A stretch of 39,710 nt of DNA from an uncultured Lachnospiraceae bacterium (GTDB taxonomy: Bacteria; Bacillota; Clostridia; Lachnospirales; Lachnospiraceae), in assembly GCA_944381615.1 (NCBI GenBank), contig CALWLT010000025.1:1-39710 (forward strand), read 5' to 3'. Position numbers and translations under genes: made by a program. This document shows positions 1 through 11,148 of the stretch, piece after piece. The notes beneath the pieces are model-generated. The model was given only the letters and a program-made list of their open reading frames with translations. It ran no database searches and was not told the origin of the DNA. Every line of letters starts with the position of its first letter. Positions within the stretch are counted from its first letter, which is position 1.

Positions 1-733
1 TGGAAAGCTCTCTCCCAGAGTCAAAGCCTTCCATAACCAGCGGAACCCGGTACCGGGCCAGCTTGGGAAGAAGAGCTTTCATATCATAATCACCCCGGCT
101 AAGAGGTGTATGAAACGTGTTTCCAATACGGTTGCTGATATGGATTTTGGAAATGCGGGGACTGTAGTCCTTAAGGACGGCCAGAGCCTCCTCTTCGCTG
201 TCGCAGTGGGCGATGTCCAGAGTGTATACAAAATTGGAGAACATATCGCCGCATACCTGCTTCATGGCTTCCATGGAGGTGACAAATTCCTTTGGAATTT
301 TTTCCATGATCTCCAGGGAAATGTCGATCTGCAGCTTCTGCCCATACTCCAGAATCTCTTCCAGGGATTCCCGGAGAAAATCCCGGCTGTGTTCGGAGAT
401 GGCGGATATGGTGTGGTGTCCGGGATGGACAGTCACCTCATCCACTCCCAGGCTGTCCGCCAGTTCTATGGATTTTTTTACTTCTGTCACAGACTGGCGG
501 CGGATGCCGTCGTTGATGGAAGCCAGGTTTAAATCCCAGCTCTGACTGTGGACGCAGCTTTTTAAAGGATAGAGAGCCGCCAGCCGCAGGTAGTCGTTGC
601 GGCGGAAGCCATGATAGAAAAACTGCTGGGCCCATAGCTCGATTCCGTCCAGCCCGGAGCGGTAAGTCCAGTCAAAGATCTCCTCAAGAGAGCAATTCCA
701 CAGGAGCGGGGAACCGATGTAGATTGTTGCCAT
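1..733 (-). CDS. Sugar phosphate isomerase/epimerase, TIM-barrel (partial, runs off the window)
   Basis: The reading frame opens at an ATG at 733-731 (MATIYIGSPLLWN) behind a GGGAG ribosome site and stays open to position 1, so the C-terminus lies outside the window; about 244 residues are visible. The order of motifs fits the xylose-isomerase-like TIM-barrel family (AP endonuclease 2 type): CVHSQ, VTVHPGHH, SLEIME, TLDIAHCD, KIHISN and VMEGFD supply the His, Glu and Asp residues that bind the divalent metal in such enzymes. The substrate cannot be told. It is divergent from the RpiR-type regulator at 904, a pairing common for sugar-phosphate genes, so that regulator may control it (inference). 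An overlapping frame starting at 744 is out of register and is not the gene. Confidence 0.85.
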   Translation of the reverse strand, partial: MATIYIGSPLLWNCSLEEIFDWTYRSGLDGIELWAQQFFYHGFRRNDYLRLAALYPLKSCVHSQSWDLNLASINDGIRRQSVTEVKKSIELADSLGVDEVTVHPGHHTISAISEHSRDFLRESLEEILEYGQKLQIDISLEIMEKIPKEFVTSMEAMKQVCGDMFSNFVYTLDIAHCDSEEEALAVLKDYSPRISKIHISNRIGNTFHTPLSRGDYDMKALLPKLARYRVPLVMEGFDSGRELS

Positions 734-765
734 TTTTTCATCACTCCCTGTTTTTTGATGAGGCC

Positions 766-774
766 ATTATAGCA
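766..774 (-). promoter_or_regulatory. Extended -10 promoter for the isomerase gene
   Basis: Read on the minus strand this is TGCTATAAT, an extended -10 element about 33 bases upstream of the ATG at 733. No good -35 is seen at the usual distance. The 734-903 gap also holds two copies of TTGCATTTT-like sequence nearer the divergent regulator, which could be operator sites (weak). Confidence 0.5.
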
Positions 775-903
775 GGGGAATTGTAAAGGTTCCTATCATG
801 AAAGTGTAAAGAATGAGTAAAATTGTTGCATTTTAAAATAAGTGAAATAAAAATTGCATTTTTGAGAGGCAGGAGGTATGATGAAACAAAAGGAGGAAAT
901 CAT

Positions 904-1740
904 ATGCTGCAGGAAATTTATGAAAAATATAAGGAATCTCTCTCTAAATCCGATCATAAGATTTTCGGATATCTGCTGGAACACGAACAGGAACTTCCCA
1001 TGGTGACCACCGCGGAGCTGTCGGCCCAGCTGGGTATCAGCACGGCCACCATATCCCGGTTCTGGTCAAAGATCGGGTACAAAAATCTGAACGAGCTGAA
1101 GAAAGCCGTATATGAAAATCAGGAAACCACCCCGTTCAGCCGGATGAACGCGGCGCTGAGCCAGTGGGAGAAAGTGGGCATTTCCCCGGATATGATCATT
1201 TCCCGCATGTCTCTTCATATGGAAAAGACATTCCGCTCCGTCACTCCGGCAATGATGGATCAGGCGGTGGATATGATCCTGAAAGCGGAACATATCTATC
1301 TGTTCGCTCCGGACGCGTCCGGGGGCCTGGGATATATTATGCAGTACCGGCTGATGCGCCTGGGAATCCGTCTGATACCCATTCCCGCCGGTTCCCAGAT
1401 CTATGATTTTATGGTGAATGTAAAAAAAGAAGATCTGCTGCTTCTTTTCGGCTATTCCAGGCTGCTGACGGAGGTTCAGGTGCTCATCTCCCACAGCCGG
1501 GAAATCGGCTGCTCCGCCATCCTGTTTACGGATCTGATGGCGGGGGATCTGCTGTCCCAGGCGGACCTGGTGCTCTACAGCTGCCGGGGGGAGCCCAACG
1601 ATTACCACTCCATGGCGGTTCCCATGCTGCTTCTGGACATGATTATTATGAAGACCAGTCAGGCTCTGGGCGGCGGGCTGGAGCGGGCCAGAGAGCTGGA
1701 ACGGCTGAGGGAAAAATATGCCGGGATGATCCGTCGATAG
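904..1740 (+). CDS. MurR/RpiR family transcriptional regulator
   Basis: 278 residues. The start is the ATG at 904, placed directly after AAAGGAGGAAATCAT; an in-frame ATG at 823 lacks a ribosome site. The N-terminal 75 residues form the RpiR-type helix-turn-helix: VTTAELSAQLGISTATISRF, followed by IGYKNLNELKK. The region from about residue 120 onward is a SIS (sugar isomerase) fold that binds phosphosugars in this family; LFAPDASGG and LLLFGYSR are the likely phosphate-binding turns. Length and domain order are normal for the family. The divergent isomerase suggests the ligand is a sugar phosphate handled by that enzyme. An AT-rich stretch with a perfect 12-base palindrome (CAGAAATTTCTG, 1762-1773) follows the stop. 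Confidence 0.9.
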   Translation: MLQEIYEKYKESLSKSDHKIFGYLLEHEQELPMVTTAELSAQLGISTATISRFWSKIGYKNLNELKKAVYENQETTPFSRMNAALSQWEKVGISPDMIISRMSLHMEKTFRSVTPAMMDQAVDMILKAEHIYLFAPDASGGLGYIMQYRLMRLGIRLIPIPAGSQIYDFMVNVKKEDLLLLFGYSRLLTEVQVLISHSREIGCSAILFTDLMAGDLLSQADLVLYSCRGEPNDYHSMAVPMLLLDMIIMKTSQALGGGLERARELERLREKYAGMIRR

Positions 1741-1843
1741 GGGGCTGGTTTTATAAAAAATCAGAAATTTCTGTAATATATAAATTTAACAAAAAATATA
1801 AAATTTTAATACGGTTTTAACGTCAAAATAGACGGAAATTAAT

Positions 1844-1871
1844 TGCAAGAAAGCAAAAAAAGATATATAAT
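1844..1871 (+). promoter_or_regulatory. Sigma-A-like promoter of the V-ATPase operon
   Basis: TTGCAA (1844-1849) and a perfect TATAAT (1866-1871) are 16 bases apart in the very AT-rich gap between the RpiR gene and the first ATPase gene. The predicted start lies about 55-60 bases before the TTG start codon at 1938. Nothing else coding is seen in 1741-1937. Confidence 0.7.
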
Positions 1872-1937
1872 TTAAATCACATCATCGATAAAGAGAGGCT
1901 TTTTTGAAAAATTTACAGTGAGAAGGGAGGGGATCCA

Positions 1938-2246
1938 TTGGCCAAAGAAATTATTGATGCCATCCGCCAGGCAGAGACGGAAGCGGTAAAGACTGTCGCC
2001 GCCGCGGAGAGAGAAGCGGAAGAAATCGTCCAGCAGGCCCAGGAAAAAGCGGCTGAAGTGAAGAAGGAGATGACAAAGCAGGCGAAGGAAAAGGCGGCTG
2101 AGGAGGAGGCCGCGGCCCGGGAAGAGTGCGGCAGAATGCTGGAGGATGCCGGAAAACAGGAAAAAGAAGAAGGAATTCGGCTGGAGGCTGCCATGGCGGA
2201 TAAGCGCCGGCAGGCTGTGGAAGCCGTCCTTGCAGAGCTGATGTGA
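1938..2246 (+). CDS. V/A-type ATPase peripheral-stalk subunit G/H (NtpF-like)
   Basis: 102 residues, starting at a TTG codon at 1938 behind GAAGGGAGGGGATCCA; no ATG is available near the start. The whole protein is one charged Ala/Glu/Lys heptad pattern (AEREAEEIVQQAQEKAAEVK and onward), the long helix that pairs with subunit E to form the peripheral stalk of A/V-type ATPases. It is first in the operon, 16 bases ahead of subunit I, as in many clostridial V-ATPase operons. The family assignment rests on coiled-coil character and position, because these subunits are poorly conserved in sequence. Confidence 0.8.
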   Translation: MAKEIIDAIRQAETEAVKTVAAAEREAEEIVQQAQEKAAEVKKEMTKQAKEKAAEEEAAAREECGRMLEDAGKQEKEEGIRLEAAMADKRRQAVEAVLAELM

Positions 2247-2262
2247 TGGGAGGTGTTGTAAA

Positions 2263-4765
<2,503 letters not shown>

Positions 4766-4799
4766 TGTGGGAGACGGAAAAGAGAAGGGAGAACGAGGT

Positions 4800-5393
4800 A
4801 TGGCTGGATTAGAGACGATTATCGGTCAGATCCGGAAAGAGTCGGAGGACTCTGCCGCCAGAACCACAGCCGCCGCCAGACAGAAGGCGGAGGAAATCCT
4901 GGCACAGGCCAGGGCGGAAGCGGAGGAGGAGTGCGCCGCTGTCAGGGAAGCTTCAAAAAAGAGGACGAAGGAGATCCTGGAGCGGGGGCGGTCGGCCGCT
5001 GAGCTGAAGGTGAGGCAGGGACTTCTGGCAAAGAAGCAGGAGCTGATCAGCCAGGTTCTGGAGGACGCACTGAAAAAGGCGAAAAATCTGGAACCGGAAC
5101 GGTATTTTGACGCTGTGGTGAAGCTGGCGGCGGAGTCGGCCATGGAGGGAGAGGGAACGGTGTATTTCTCCCAGGCTGATTTAGACCGGCTGCCGGCAGG
5201 GCTGGAGGAACGGCTGAACGCGGCGGTGAGAGAGAAAAACGCATCCCTGAAGATTTCCGGTGAGAGCCGGGAGATTGACGGGGGATTTGTGCTCAGCTAC
5301 GGAGGAATCGAGGAGAACTGTTCCTTTGACGCCATATTTGACTCCGCCAGGGAACATCTTCAGGACGAAGTGGGAAAGATCCTGTTTTCGTGA
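4800..5393 (+). CDS. ntpE: V/A-type ATPase peripheral-stalk subunit E
   Basis: 197 residues from ATG at 4800 (MAGLETIIGQIRKE). An in-frame GTG at 4767 would add 11 residues, but AAGGGAGAACGAGGT sits just ahead of 4800. The N-terminal half is a long Ala/Glu/Arg helix (KAEEILAQARAEAEEECAAV), and the C-terminal half is globular with the family-typical ending (GGFVLSYGGIEENCSFDAIF). It pairs with the G/H subunit at 1938 to form the stator stalk. It lies 34 bases after subunit K, the longest gap between K and C, but no terminator is seen there. Confidence 0.93.
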   Translation: MAGLETIIGQIRKESEDSAARTTAAARQKAEEILAQARAEAEEECAAVREASKKRTKEILERGRSAAELKVRQGLLAKKQELISQVLEDALKKAKNLEPERYFDAVVKLAAESAMEGEGTVYFSQADLDRLPAGLEERLNAAVREKNASLKISGESREIDGGFVLSYGGIEENCSFDAIFDSAREHLQDEVGKILFS

Positions 5394-5428
5394 GGAGCAG
5401 GGACTAAGAGTTGGAGGAGGAACTGGCG

Positions 5429-6394
5429 ATGGCAGATAACCAATATTTATATGAAGTTGCCCGCATCCGGACCAAAGAGCTGTCCCTGCTGTCTGCCGAA
5501 TTTTTTGAGCAGCTGCTGTCTGCCCCCGATTATGATGCCTGCATCCGGCTTTTGAAGGAAAAAGGCTGGGAGAGCGGCCGGGACGACTGGGAGGAGATGC
5601 TGGCAAAGGAGCGGCAGAAAACCTGGGAGCTGATGGAAGAGCTGGTGGGCGACACCTCCGTGTTCGATGTGTTTTTATATGGAAACGATTACAGCAACTT
5701 GAAGGCGGCGGTGAAGAGCTGCCGCCACCGCACGGAACTGTCCAATATCTATATTGATCAGGGGACGGTGCCCGTCAGCACCATACGGACAGCGGTGCTG
5801 GAGAACCGGTTTGAGGACCTGCCGGAGGCCATGCGGGAACCGGCAAGGGAGGCGCAGACGGTGCTGCTGCAGACCAGCGACGGACAGCTCTGTGACGTGA
5901 TCATTGACCGGGCAGCTCTGGAGGCGGTTTACCGGGCGGGCAAAGAGTCCGGCAATGAATTTTTAAGGCTTTACGGTGAGCTCACCGTGGCCTGCGCGGA
6001 TATCAAGATCGCGGTCAGGGCCAGCAGGACGGGCAAGAGCCGGGAATTTCTGGAGAGGGCCCTGGCGCCCTGCGATTCCCTGGACATCAGGCGGCTGACA
6101 GAGGCGGCTCTGGAAGGCGGAGAGGCGGTGGAACACTACCTGTATACCACGGAATACCATGAGGGCGCGGCGGAGATGAAACAATCTCTTTCCGCTTTTG
6201 AGCGGTGGTGCGACAATCTGATGATTCAGAGGATCCGCCCCCAGCTGTACAATGCTTTCGGGATCGGACCGCTGGCGGCCTATATTCTGGCGAGGGAGAG
6301 TGAGATCAAATCCGTCCGCATTGTGCTTTCCGGAAAGAAAAACCATCTTCCGGATCAGTCCATTCGGGAAAGGGTGAGAGAGACTTATGTATAA
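5429..6394 (+). CDS. ntpC: V/A-type ATPase subunit C
   Basis: 321 residues from ATG at 5429 (MADNQYLYEVARIRTKE), eight bases after GGAGGAGG; the in-frame TTG at 5411 lies before the ribosome site and is rejected. The N-terminal YLYEVARIRTKELSLL and the internal pattern of paired helices with a Tyr-rich end (NAFGIGPLAAYILARESEIK) are those of the C/d subunit, the funnel that couples the central shaft to the rotor ring. Its last 8 bases overlap the start of subunit F, implying translational coupling. Confidence 0.93.
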   Translation: MADNQYLYEVARIRTKELSLLSAEFFEQLLSAPDYDACIRLLKEKGWESGRDDWEEMLAKERQKTWELMEELVGDTSVFDVFLYGNDYSNLKAAVKSCRHRTELSNIYIDQGTVPVSTIRTAVLENRFEDLPEAMREPAREAQTVLLQTSDGQLCDVIIDRAALEAVYRAGKESGNEFLRLYGELTVACADIKIAVRASRTGKSREFLERALAPCDSLDIRRLTEAALEGGEAVEHYLYTTEYHEGAAEMKQSLSAFERWCDNLMIQRIRPQLYNAFGIGPLAAYILARESEIKSVRIVLSGKKNHLPDQSIRERVRETYV

Positions 6395-6710
6395 GATTGC
6401 AGTGATGGGAGACCAGGACAGCATCTATGGATTTGCGGCTCTGGGCCTGGTCCCCTTTTCCATTACGGATCCCCAGGCGGCGGAGCGCAAGCTCCGGGAG
6501 CTGGCGGAAGGCGGCGACTACGGGGTGATTTTCATCACAGAGGCCCTGGCGGCAAAGGTGGAGGCGGAGATTGACCGGCACAGAACCGCGGGACTTCCCG
6601 CCATTATCCTGATTCCGGGAGCTTCCGGCAACACGGGACAGGGGCTGGCAGCTGTGAAAAAATCGGTGGAGCAGGCCGTGGGATCTGATATTATATTTGG
6701 CGGGCAGTAG
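6387..6710 (+). CDS. ntpG: V/A-type ATPase subunit F
   Basis: 107 residues, starting inside the end of subunit C. The start [20 protein letters not shown] contains the family pattern (K-I-A-V-x-G-D-x-D-S-x-x-G-F). It is a small Rossmann-like subunit that binds the central shaft with subunit [16 protein letters not shown] helix residues ([15 protein letters not shown]) and the following LPAIILIPG strand are as expected. Length is normal (about 100-110). Confidence 0.93.
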   Translation: MYKIAVMGDQDSIYGFAALGLVPFSITDPQAAERKLRELAEGGDYGVIFITEALAAKVEAEIDRHRTAGLPAIILIPGASGNTGQGLAAVKKSVEQAVGSDIIFGGQ

Positions 6711-6762
6711 CCCCGGCCCATGGCGCGGACGGCGCGGCTGTGACCGCCAACAGGAGGTAGAG

Positions 6763-8535
6763 ATGAGCAGAGGCGTAATAAAGAAAGTGGCCGGGCCGCT
6801 GGTGATTGCGGAGGGCATGCGGGATGCCAACATGTCCGACGTGGTGCGGGTGAGCAGCCAGCGGCTGATCGGCGAGATCATAGAGATCCACGGGGATCAG
6901 GCTTCCATTCAGGTGTACGAGGAGACGTCGGGGCTGGGACCGGGAGAGCCGGTGGAGTCCACAGGCGTTCCCATGAGCGTGGAGCTGGGACCGGGTCTGA
7001 TCGGAAGCATTTATGACGGAATCCAGAGACCCCTGGATGACATTATGAAGGTAACGGGAGGCAATCTGTTAAACAGAGGTGTGGAGGTGCCCTCCCTGAA
7101 GCGGGACAGAAAATGGGAGTTTCAGCCATCCGCGTCGGTGGGAGCCGCGGTGACCGGAGGAGATATTTTAGGCTCTGTCCAGGAGACGGCGGTGGTGAAC
7201 CATAAGATTATGGTTCCGCCGGGCATGAAGGGGACGCTGACGGCCCTGTATCCGGGAGAACATACGGTGGAGGAGACGGTGGCCGTCATCACCGACGAAA
7301 AGGGAGAGGAGCACCCGGTGAGCCTGATGCAGAGATGGCCGGTGCGCAGAGGCCGTCCCTACCAGAAAAAGCTGTCTCCCCAGATGCCGCTGGTGACGGG
7401 GCAGAGAGTGATCGACACCCTGTTTCCCATCGCGAAGGGCGGTGTGGCCGCAGTGCCAGGCCCCTTCGGATCGGGAAAGACGGTGGTGCAGCACCAGCTG
7501 GCTAAATGGGCGGACGCGGACATTGTGGTCTATATCGGCTGCGGTGAGCGGGGCAACGAGATGACAGACGTGCTGAACGAGTTTCCGGAGCTGAAGGATC
7601 CGAAGACCGGGGAGTCCCTCATGGCCCGGACGGTGCTGATTGCCAACACCTCCGATATGCCTGTGGCGGCCAGGGAGGCATCCATATACACCGGCATCAC
7701 CATCGCGGAGTATTTCCGGGATATGGGATATTCTGTGGCTCTGATGGCCGACTCCACCTCCCGGTGGGCGGAGGCTTTAAGAGAGATGTCGGGACGTCTG
7801 GAGGAGATGCCCGGTGAGGAAGGCTATCCGGCCTATCTGGGTTCCCGCCTGGCTCAGTTCTACGAGCGGGCCGGGAGAGTGATTTCCCTGGGAAGCGAGG
7901 GGAGAGAGGGAGCTCTGTCGGTGATCGGGGCAGTGTCCCCCGCCGGCGGCGATACGTCGGAGCCGGTGACCCAGGCCACCCTGCGGATTGTAAAGGTATT
8001 CTGGAGTCTGGATTCAGACCTGGCCTACAAGCGCCATTTCCCGGCCATCAACTGGCTGACCAGCTATTCGCTTTACGTGGACAGCATGGGAAAATGGTTC
8101 AATGAGACGGTTTCGGAGGACTGGATGGCGCTGCGCCAGGAGATGATGAGCCTTCTGCAGGAGGAGGCGGAGCTGGACGAGATCGTGAAGATGGTCGGCA
8201 TGGACGCGCTCTCGCCGCTGGATCGCCTGAAGATGGAGGCGGCCCGTTCGATCCGCGAGGATTTCCTGCATCAGAATTCCTTCCACGAGGTGGACACCTA
8301 CACGCCCCTGCGCAAGCAGTATCTGATGATGAAGCTGGTGCTGGCGTACTATGACGAAGGAAAGAAGGCGCTGGAGCAGGGCGCGTCCATCCGCGGCCTG
8401 GTCAGTCTTCCGGTACGCGAGCGGATCGGGCGTTTCAAGTATACGCAGAGCGGCGCGATGGAGGACGAATACCGGGCGGCCCGGGAAGAGCTTTCCGCCG
8501 AGATGGCTGAGGCGGCAGAAAAGGGGGATGTGTAA
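6763..8535 (+). CDS. ntpA: V/A-type ATPase catalytic subunit A
   Basis: 590 residues from ATG at 6763 behind CAGGAGGTAGAG; the frame is open further upstream to 6697 but has no ribosome site there. The order is an N-terminal beta barrel ([15 protein letters not shown]), the bulge domain typical of A subunits (about residues 115-185), then the nucleotide-binding domain with P-loop GPFGSGKTV (about 233-241) and [10 protein letters not shown] with the catalytic glutamate, [14 protein letters not shown], and the C-terminal helical domain. It forms the catalytic head with subunit B. Codon use changes within this gene: before about 8030, 2 of 25 arginine codons are CGC, and after it 7 of 12 are, with no AGA or AGG. 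See the findings. Confidence 0.97.
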   Translation: MSRGVIKKVAGPLVIAEGMRDANMSDVVRVSSQRLIGEIIEIHGDQASIQVYEETSGLGPGEPVESTGVPMSVELGPGLIGSIYDGIQRPLDDIMKVTGGNLLNRGVEVPSLKRDRKWEFQPSASVGAAVTGGDILGSVQETAVVNHKIMVPPGMKGTLTALYPGEHTVEETVAVITDEKGEEHPVSLMQRWPVRRGRPYQKKLSPQMPLVTGQRVIDTLFPIAKGGVAAVPGPFGSGKTVVQHQLAKWADADIVVYIGCGERGNEMTDVLNEFPELKDPKTGESLMARTVLIANTSDMPVAAREASIYTGITIAEYFRDMGYSVALMADSTSRWAEALREMSGRLEEMPGEEGYPAYLGSRLAQFYERAGRVISLGSEGREGALSVIGAVSPAGGDTSEPVTQATLRIVKVFWSLDSDLAYKRHFPAINWLTSYSLYVDSMGKWFNETVSEDWMALRQEMMSLLQEEAELDEIVKMVGMDALSPLDRLKMEAARSIREDFLHQNSFHEVDTYTPLRKQYLMMKLVLAYYDEGKKALEQGASIRGLVSLPVRERIGRFKYTQSGAMEDEYRAAREELSAEMAEAAEKGDV

Positions 8536-9909
8536 ATGCCCAGGGAATACAGAACCATACAGGAGGTCGCCGGCCCGCTGATGCTGGTGCAGGGGGTCGA
8601 GCAGGTAACTTACGATGAGCTGGGAGAGATTGAGCTGGCAAACGGCGAGATCCGCCGCTGCCGCGTGCTGGAGATCGACGGCGGCAACGCGCTGGTACAG
8701 CTCTTTGAGAATTCGACCGGTATTAACCTCTCGGACAGCCGGGTGCGTTTTCTGGGAAGAAGCATGGAGCTGGGCGTTTCCGGGGATATGCTGGGGCGCG
8801 TGTTCGACGGCCTGGGAAATCCCATCGATGACGGGCCGGAGATCCTGCCGGAAGAGCGGCGGGACGTCAACGGCCTGCCCATGAACCCGGCGGCCCGGAG
8901 CTATCCGCAGGAATTTATCCAGACGGGCGTTTCGGCCATCGACGGCCTGAATACGCTGGTGCGCGGCCAGAAGCTTCCGATTTTCTCCGCGTCCGGCCTG
9001 CCGCACGCCAACCTGGCGGCGCAGATCGCCAGACAGGCGCGGGTAAGAGGCACGAGCGAGCCGTTCGCCGTGGTCTTTGCGGCCATGGGAATCACGTTTG
9101 AGGAGGCGCATTTCTTTACCGAGAGCTTCCGCGCGTCGGGGGCGCTGGAGCGGACCGTACTCTTTATCAATCTGGCCAACGACCCGGCGGTGGAGCGAAT
9201 CGCCACGCCCAAGATGGCGCTGACGGCGGCCGAATATCTGGCGTTTGAGAAAGATATGCACGTCCTCGTGATCCTGACGGACATTACCAACTATGCCGAC
9301 GCGCTGCGGGAGGTCTCGGCGGCCCGCAAGGAGGTGCCGGGGCGGCGCGGATACCCCGGATATATGTATACGGATCTGGCGTCGATTTATGAGAGAGCCG
9401 GACGGCAGCAGGGAAAGAGCGGGTCGATTACCCTGATCCCGATCCTGACCATGCCGGAGGACGACAAAACGCACCCCATCCCTGACCTGACGGGATACAT
9501 CACGGAGGGGCAGATCATTCTGAGCCGCGAGCTGTACCGCAAGGGGATTGCGCCGCCCATCGACGTGCTGCCGTCTCTGTCCCGCCTGAAGGATAAGGGA
9601 ATCGGCGAGGGAAAGACCCGGGCGGATCACTCCAATACCATGAATCAGCTGTTTGCGGCTTACGCCCGCGGCAAGGAGGCCAAGGAGCTGATGGTTATCC
9701 TGGGCGAGGCGGCGCTTTCCGAGGTGGATCTGATCTACGCCCGGTTTGCGGATGCGTTCGAGAAAGAGTACGTATCGCAGGGCTATGAGACGGATCGCGG
9801 CATCGAGGAGACGCTCCGGATTGGATGGAAGCTGCTCTCAATCCTGCCGCGCAGCGAGCTCAAGCGAATCGACGAGAAATTCCTGGATCTCTATTATGGA
9901 AAGGAGTGA
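8536..9909 (+). CDS. ntpB: V/A-type ATPase regulatory subunit B
   Basis: 457 residues; the ATG follows the stop of subunit A directly. It is an alpha/beta ATPase relative lacking a true P-loop: the place is taken by [20 protein letters not shown], diagnostic of the non-catalytic B subunit. [13 protein letters not shown] (with the arginine finger) and [17 protein letters not shown] are also conserved. Length is standard. It alternates with A in the hexameric head. The whole gene carries the CGC/TCG/GCG-rich codon style of the rest of the window, unlike the operon's first seven genes. Confidence 0.97.
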   Translation: MPREYRTIQEVAGPLMLVQGVEQVTYDELGEIELANGEIRRCRVLEIDGGNALVQLFENSTGINLSDSRVRFLGRSMELGVSGDMLGRVFDGLGNPIDDGPEILPEERRDVNGLPMNPAARSYPQEFIQTGVSAIDGLNTLVRGQKLPIFSASGLPHANLAAQIARQARVRGTSEPFAVVFAAMGITFEEAHFFTESFRASGALERTVLFINLANDPAVERIATPKMALTAAEYLAFEKDMHVLVILTDITNYADALREVSAARKEVPGRRGYPGYMYTDLASIYERAGRQQGKSGSITLIPILTMPEDDKTHPIPDLTGYITEGQIILSRELYRKGIAPPIDVLPSLSRLKDKGIGEGKTRADHSNTMNQLFAAYARGKEAKELMVILGEAALSEVDLIYARFADAFEKEYVSQGYETDRGIEETLRIGWKLLSILPRSELKRIDEKFLDLYYGKE

Positions 9910-9915
9910 CGCGTC

Positions 9916-10584
9916 ATGGCATCCACGCAGATCAACCCGACCCGGATGGAGCTCACGAGACTGAAGAAAAAGCTTTCGACGGCGCTCAGGGGGCATAAGC
10001 TTCTGAAAGACAAGCGGGATGAGCTGATGCGGCAGTTCCTGGATCTGGCGCGGGAGAACATGGAGCTGCGCCGGCAGGTCGAGGAGGGGATCCGCAGCGC
10101 GAACCGGAATTTCGTGATTGCCAGGGCGGGCATGTCGGAGCAGGAGCTCTCGACGGCGCTGATGGCCCCGCGGCAGGAGGTTTCCCTGAAAACGGGGAAG
10201 CAGAACGTGATGAGCGTCGATATCCCGGTGTTTGAATATCAGACGCGGACGGCGGACGAGAACGATATCTATTCGTACGGTTTTGCCTTTACCTGCGCCG
10301 ATCTGGACGGAGCCGTCCGCTCCCTGGCCGACGTGCTGCCGGCCATGCTGCGGCTGGCGGAGGTGGAAAAGGCCTGCCAGCTGATGGCCGCTGAGATCGA
10401 GAAGACGCGCCGGCGCGTGAACGCGTTAGAGCACGTCATCATTCCGGAGACGCAGCAGAACATCCGCTATATTACCATGAAGCTGGATGAAAACGAGCGC
10501 AGTACGCAGATCCGGCTGATGAAGGTAAAAGACATGATGCTGGAAGAAAAGCATCATTACAAAGAAAAAATGGTTTTTTCATAG
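9916..10584 (+). CDS. ntpD: V/A-type ATPase central-shaft subunit D
   Basis: 222 residues, ATG at 9916 six bases after subunit B ends. The protein opens with INPTRMELTRLKKKLSTALR, the signature of subunit D, and both ends are long helices (QFLDLARENMELRRQ; MKLDENERSTQIRLMKVKDM) that build the rotating coiled-coil shaft. It is the last gene of the operon. Its final 28 bases overlap, tail to tail, the end of the phosphoesterase gene on the other strand, leaving no room for an intergenic terminator. Confidence 0.95.
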   Translation: MASTQINPTRMELTRLKKKLSTALRGHKLLKDKRDELMRQFLDLARENMELRRQVEEGIRSANRNFVIARAGMSEQELSTALMAPRQEVSLKTGKQNVMSVDIPVFEYQTRTADENDIYSYGFAFTCADLDGAVRSLADVLPAMLRLAEVEKACQLMAAEIEKTRRRVNALEHVIIPETQQNIRYITMKLDENERSTQIRLMKVKDMMLEEKHHYKEKMVFS

Positions 10585-11147
10585 GCATTGATGACGGTTG
10601 TTTCACGGTAGCGGCGGATCCGCGGGGCGGAGGCGTCGTACGAGAGGTGGACATGGCCGTGGACAAAAATGCGGGGACGGTACTGATCCAGAAGGCGCAC
10701 AAAGGCGTGAAAGCCGGTGTGCGCCAGGCTCGGCCCGTCCCCGATTCCGTGGGCCGGAGCGTGCGTTACGAGCACGTCGAAGCCATGCCGGCAGCAGAGA
10801 GCGGGCCAGAGGCGCGCGGCGCGCCGGCTCATCTGGGCCTGCGTGTATTGAAAAGGGCCGTCTTTATAGCGCATGGATCCTCCGAGGCCCAGGAAGCGGA
10901 TTCCCTGATACTCAAAGATTCGATCCTCGATGCAGACGCAGCCCTCCGGCGGCACATCCAGATAGCGTCCGTCGTGGTTTCCGTGGACATAGAGAACCGG
11001 CCCCGGAAAGAAGGTAGCGAGAAATGAGAGATACTGCGGATCGAGATCGCCGCAGGAGAGAATCACATCGATGCCTTCCAGACGCTGCGGGGAAAAATAA
11101 TCCCACAGCGCCGGAGATTCTACGTCGGAGACAGCCAGGATCCGCAT
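10557..11147 (-). CDS. Metallophosphoesterase (calcineurin-like, DxE variant)
   Basis: 196 residues from ATG at 11147 (MRILAVSDVES), seven bases after AAGGATGGG; an in-frame ATG at 11159 would add four residues. The calcineurin-like metal motifs appear in order: SDVES, SCGDLD, YVHGNHDG, VTHAPAHG and VHGHVH. The first motif is D-x-E instead of the usual D-x-H, so one metal ligand differs (D8/E10); the other ligands are intact. The substrate is not predictable; relatives hydrolyse phosphodiesters or phosphomonoesters. It overlaps the stop of the upstream ParB/BMP gene closely (stop at 11149), so the two are surely co-transcribed and may be translationally coupled. The 3' end overlaps the ATPase D gene by 28 bases. 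Confidence 0.9.
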   Translation of the reverse strand: MRILAVSDVESPALWDYFSPQRLEGIDVILSCGDLDPQYLSFLATFFPGPVLYVHGNHDGRYLDVPPEGCVCIEDRIFEYQGIRFLGLGGSMRYKDGPFQYTQAQMSRRAARLWPALCCRHGFDVLVTHAPAHGIGDGPSLAHTGFHAFVRLLDQYRPRIFVHGHVHLSYDASAPRIRRYRETTVINAYEKTIFSL

Positions 11148-11148
11148 G

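Noticed and set aside
8014..9630. 538-codon open frame on the minus strand opposite ATPase subunits A and B
   Set aside because: Shadow of conserved GC-rich genes; it crosses the A/B boundary, has no ribosome site and a composition (Arg, His and Gln rich) typical of antisense frames.
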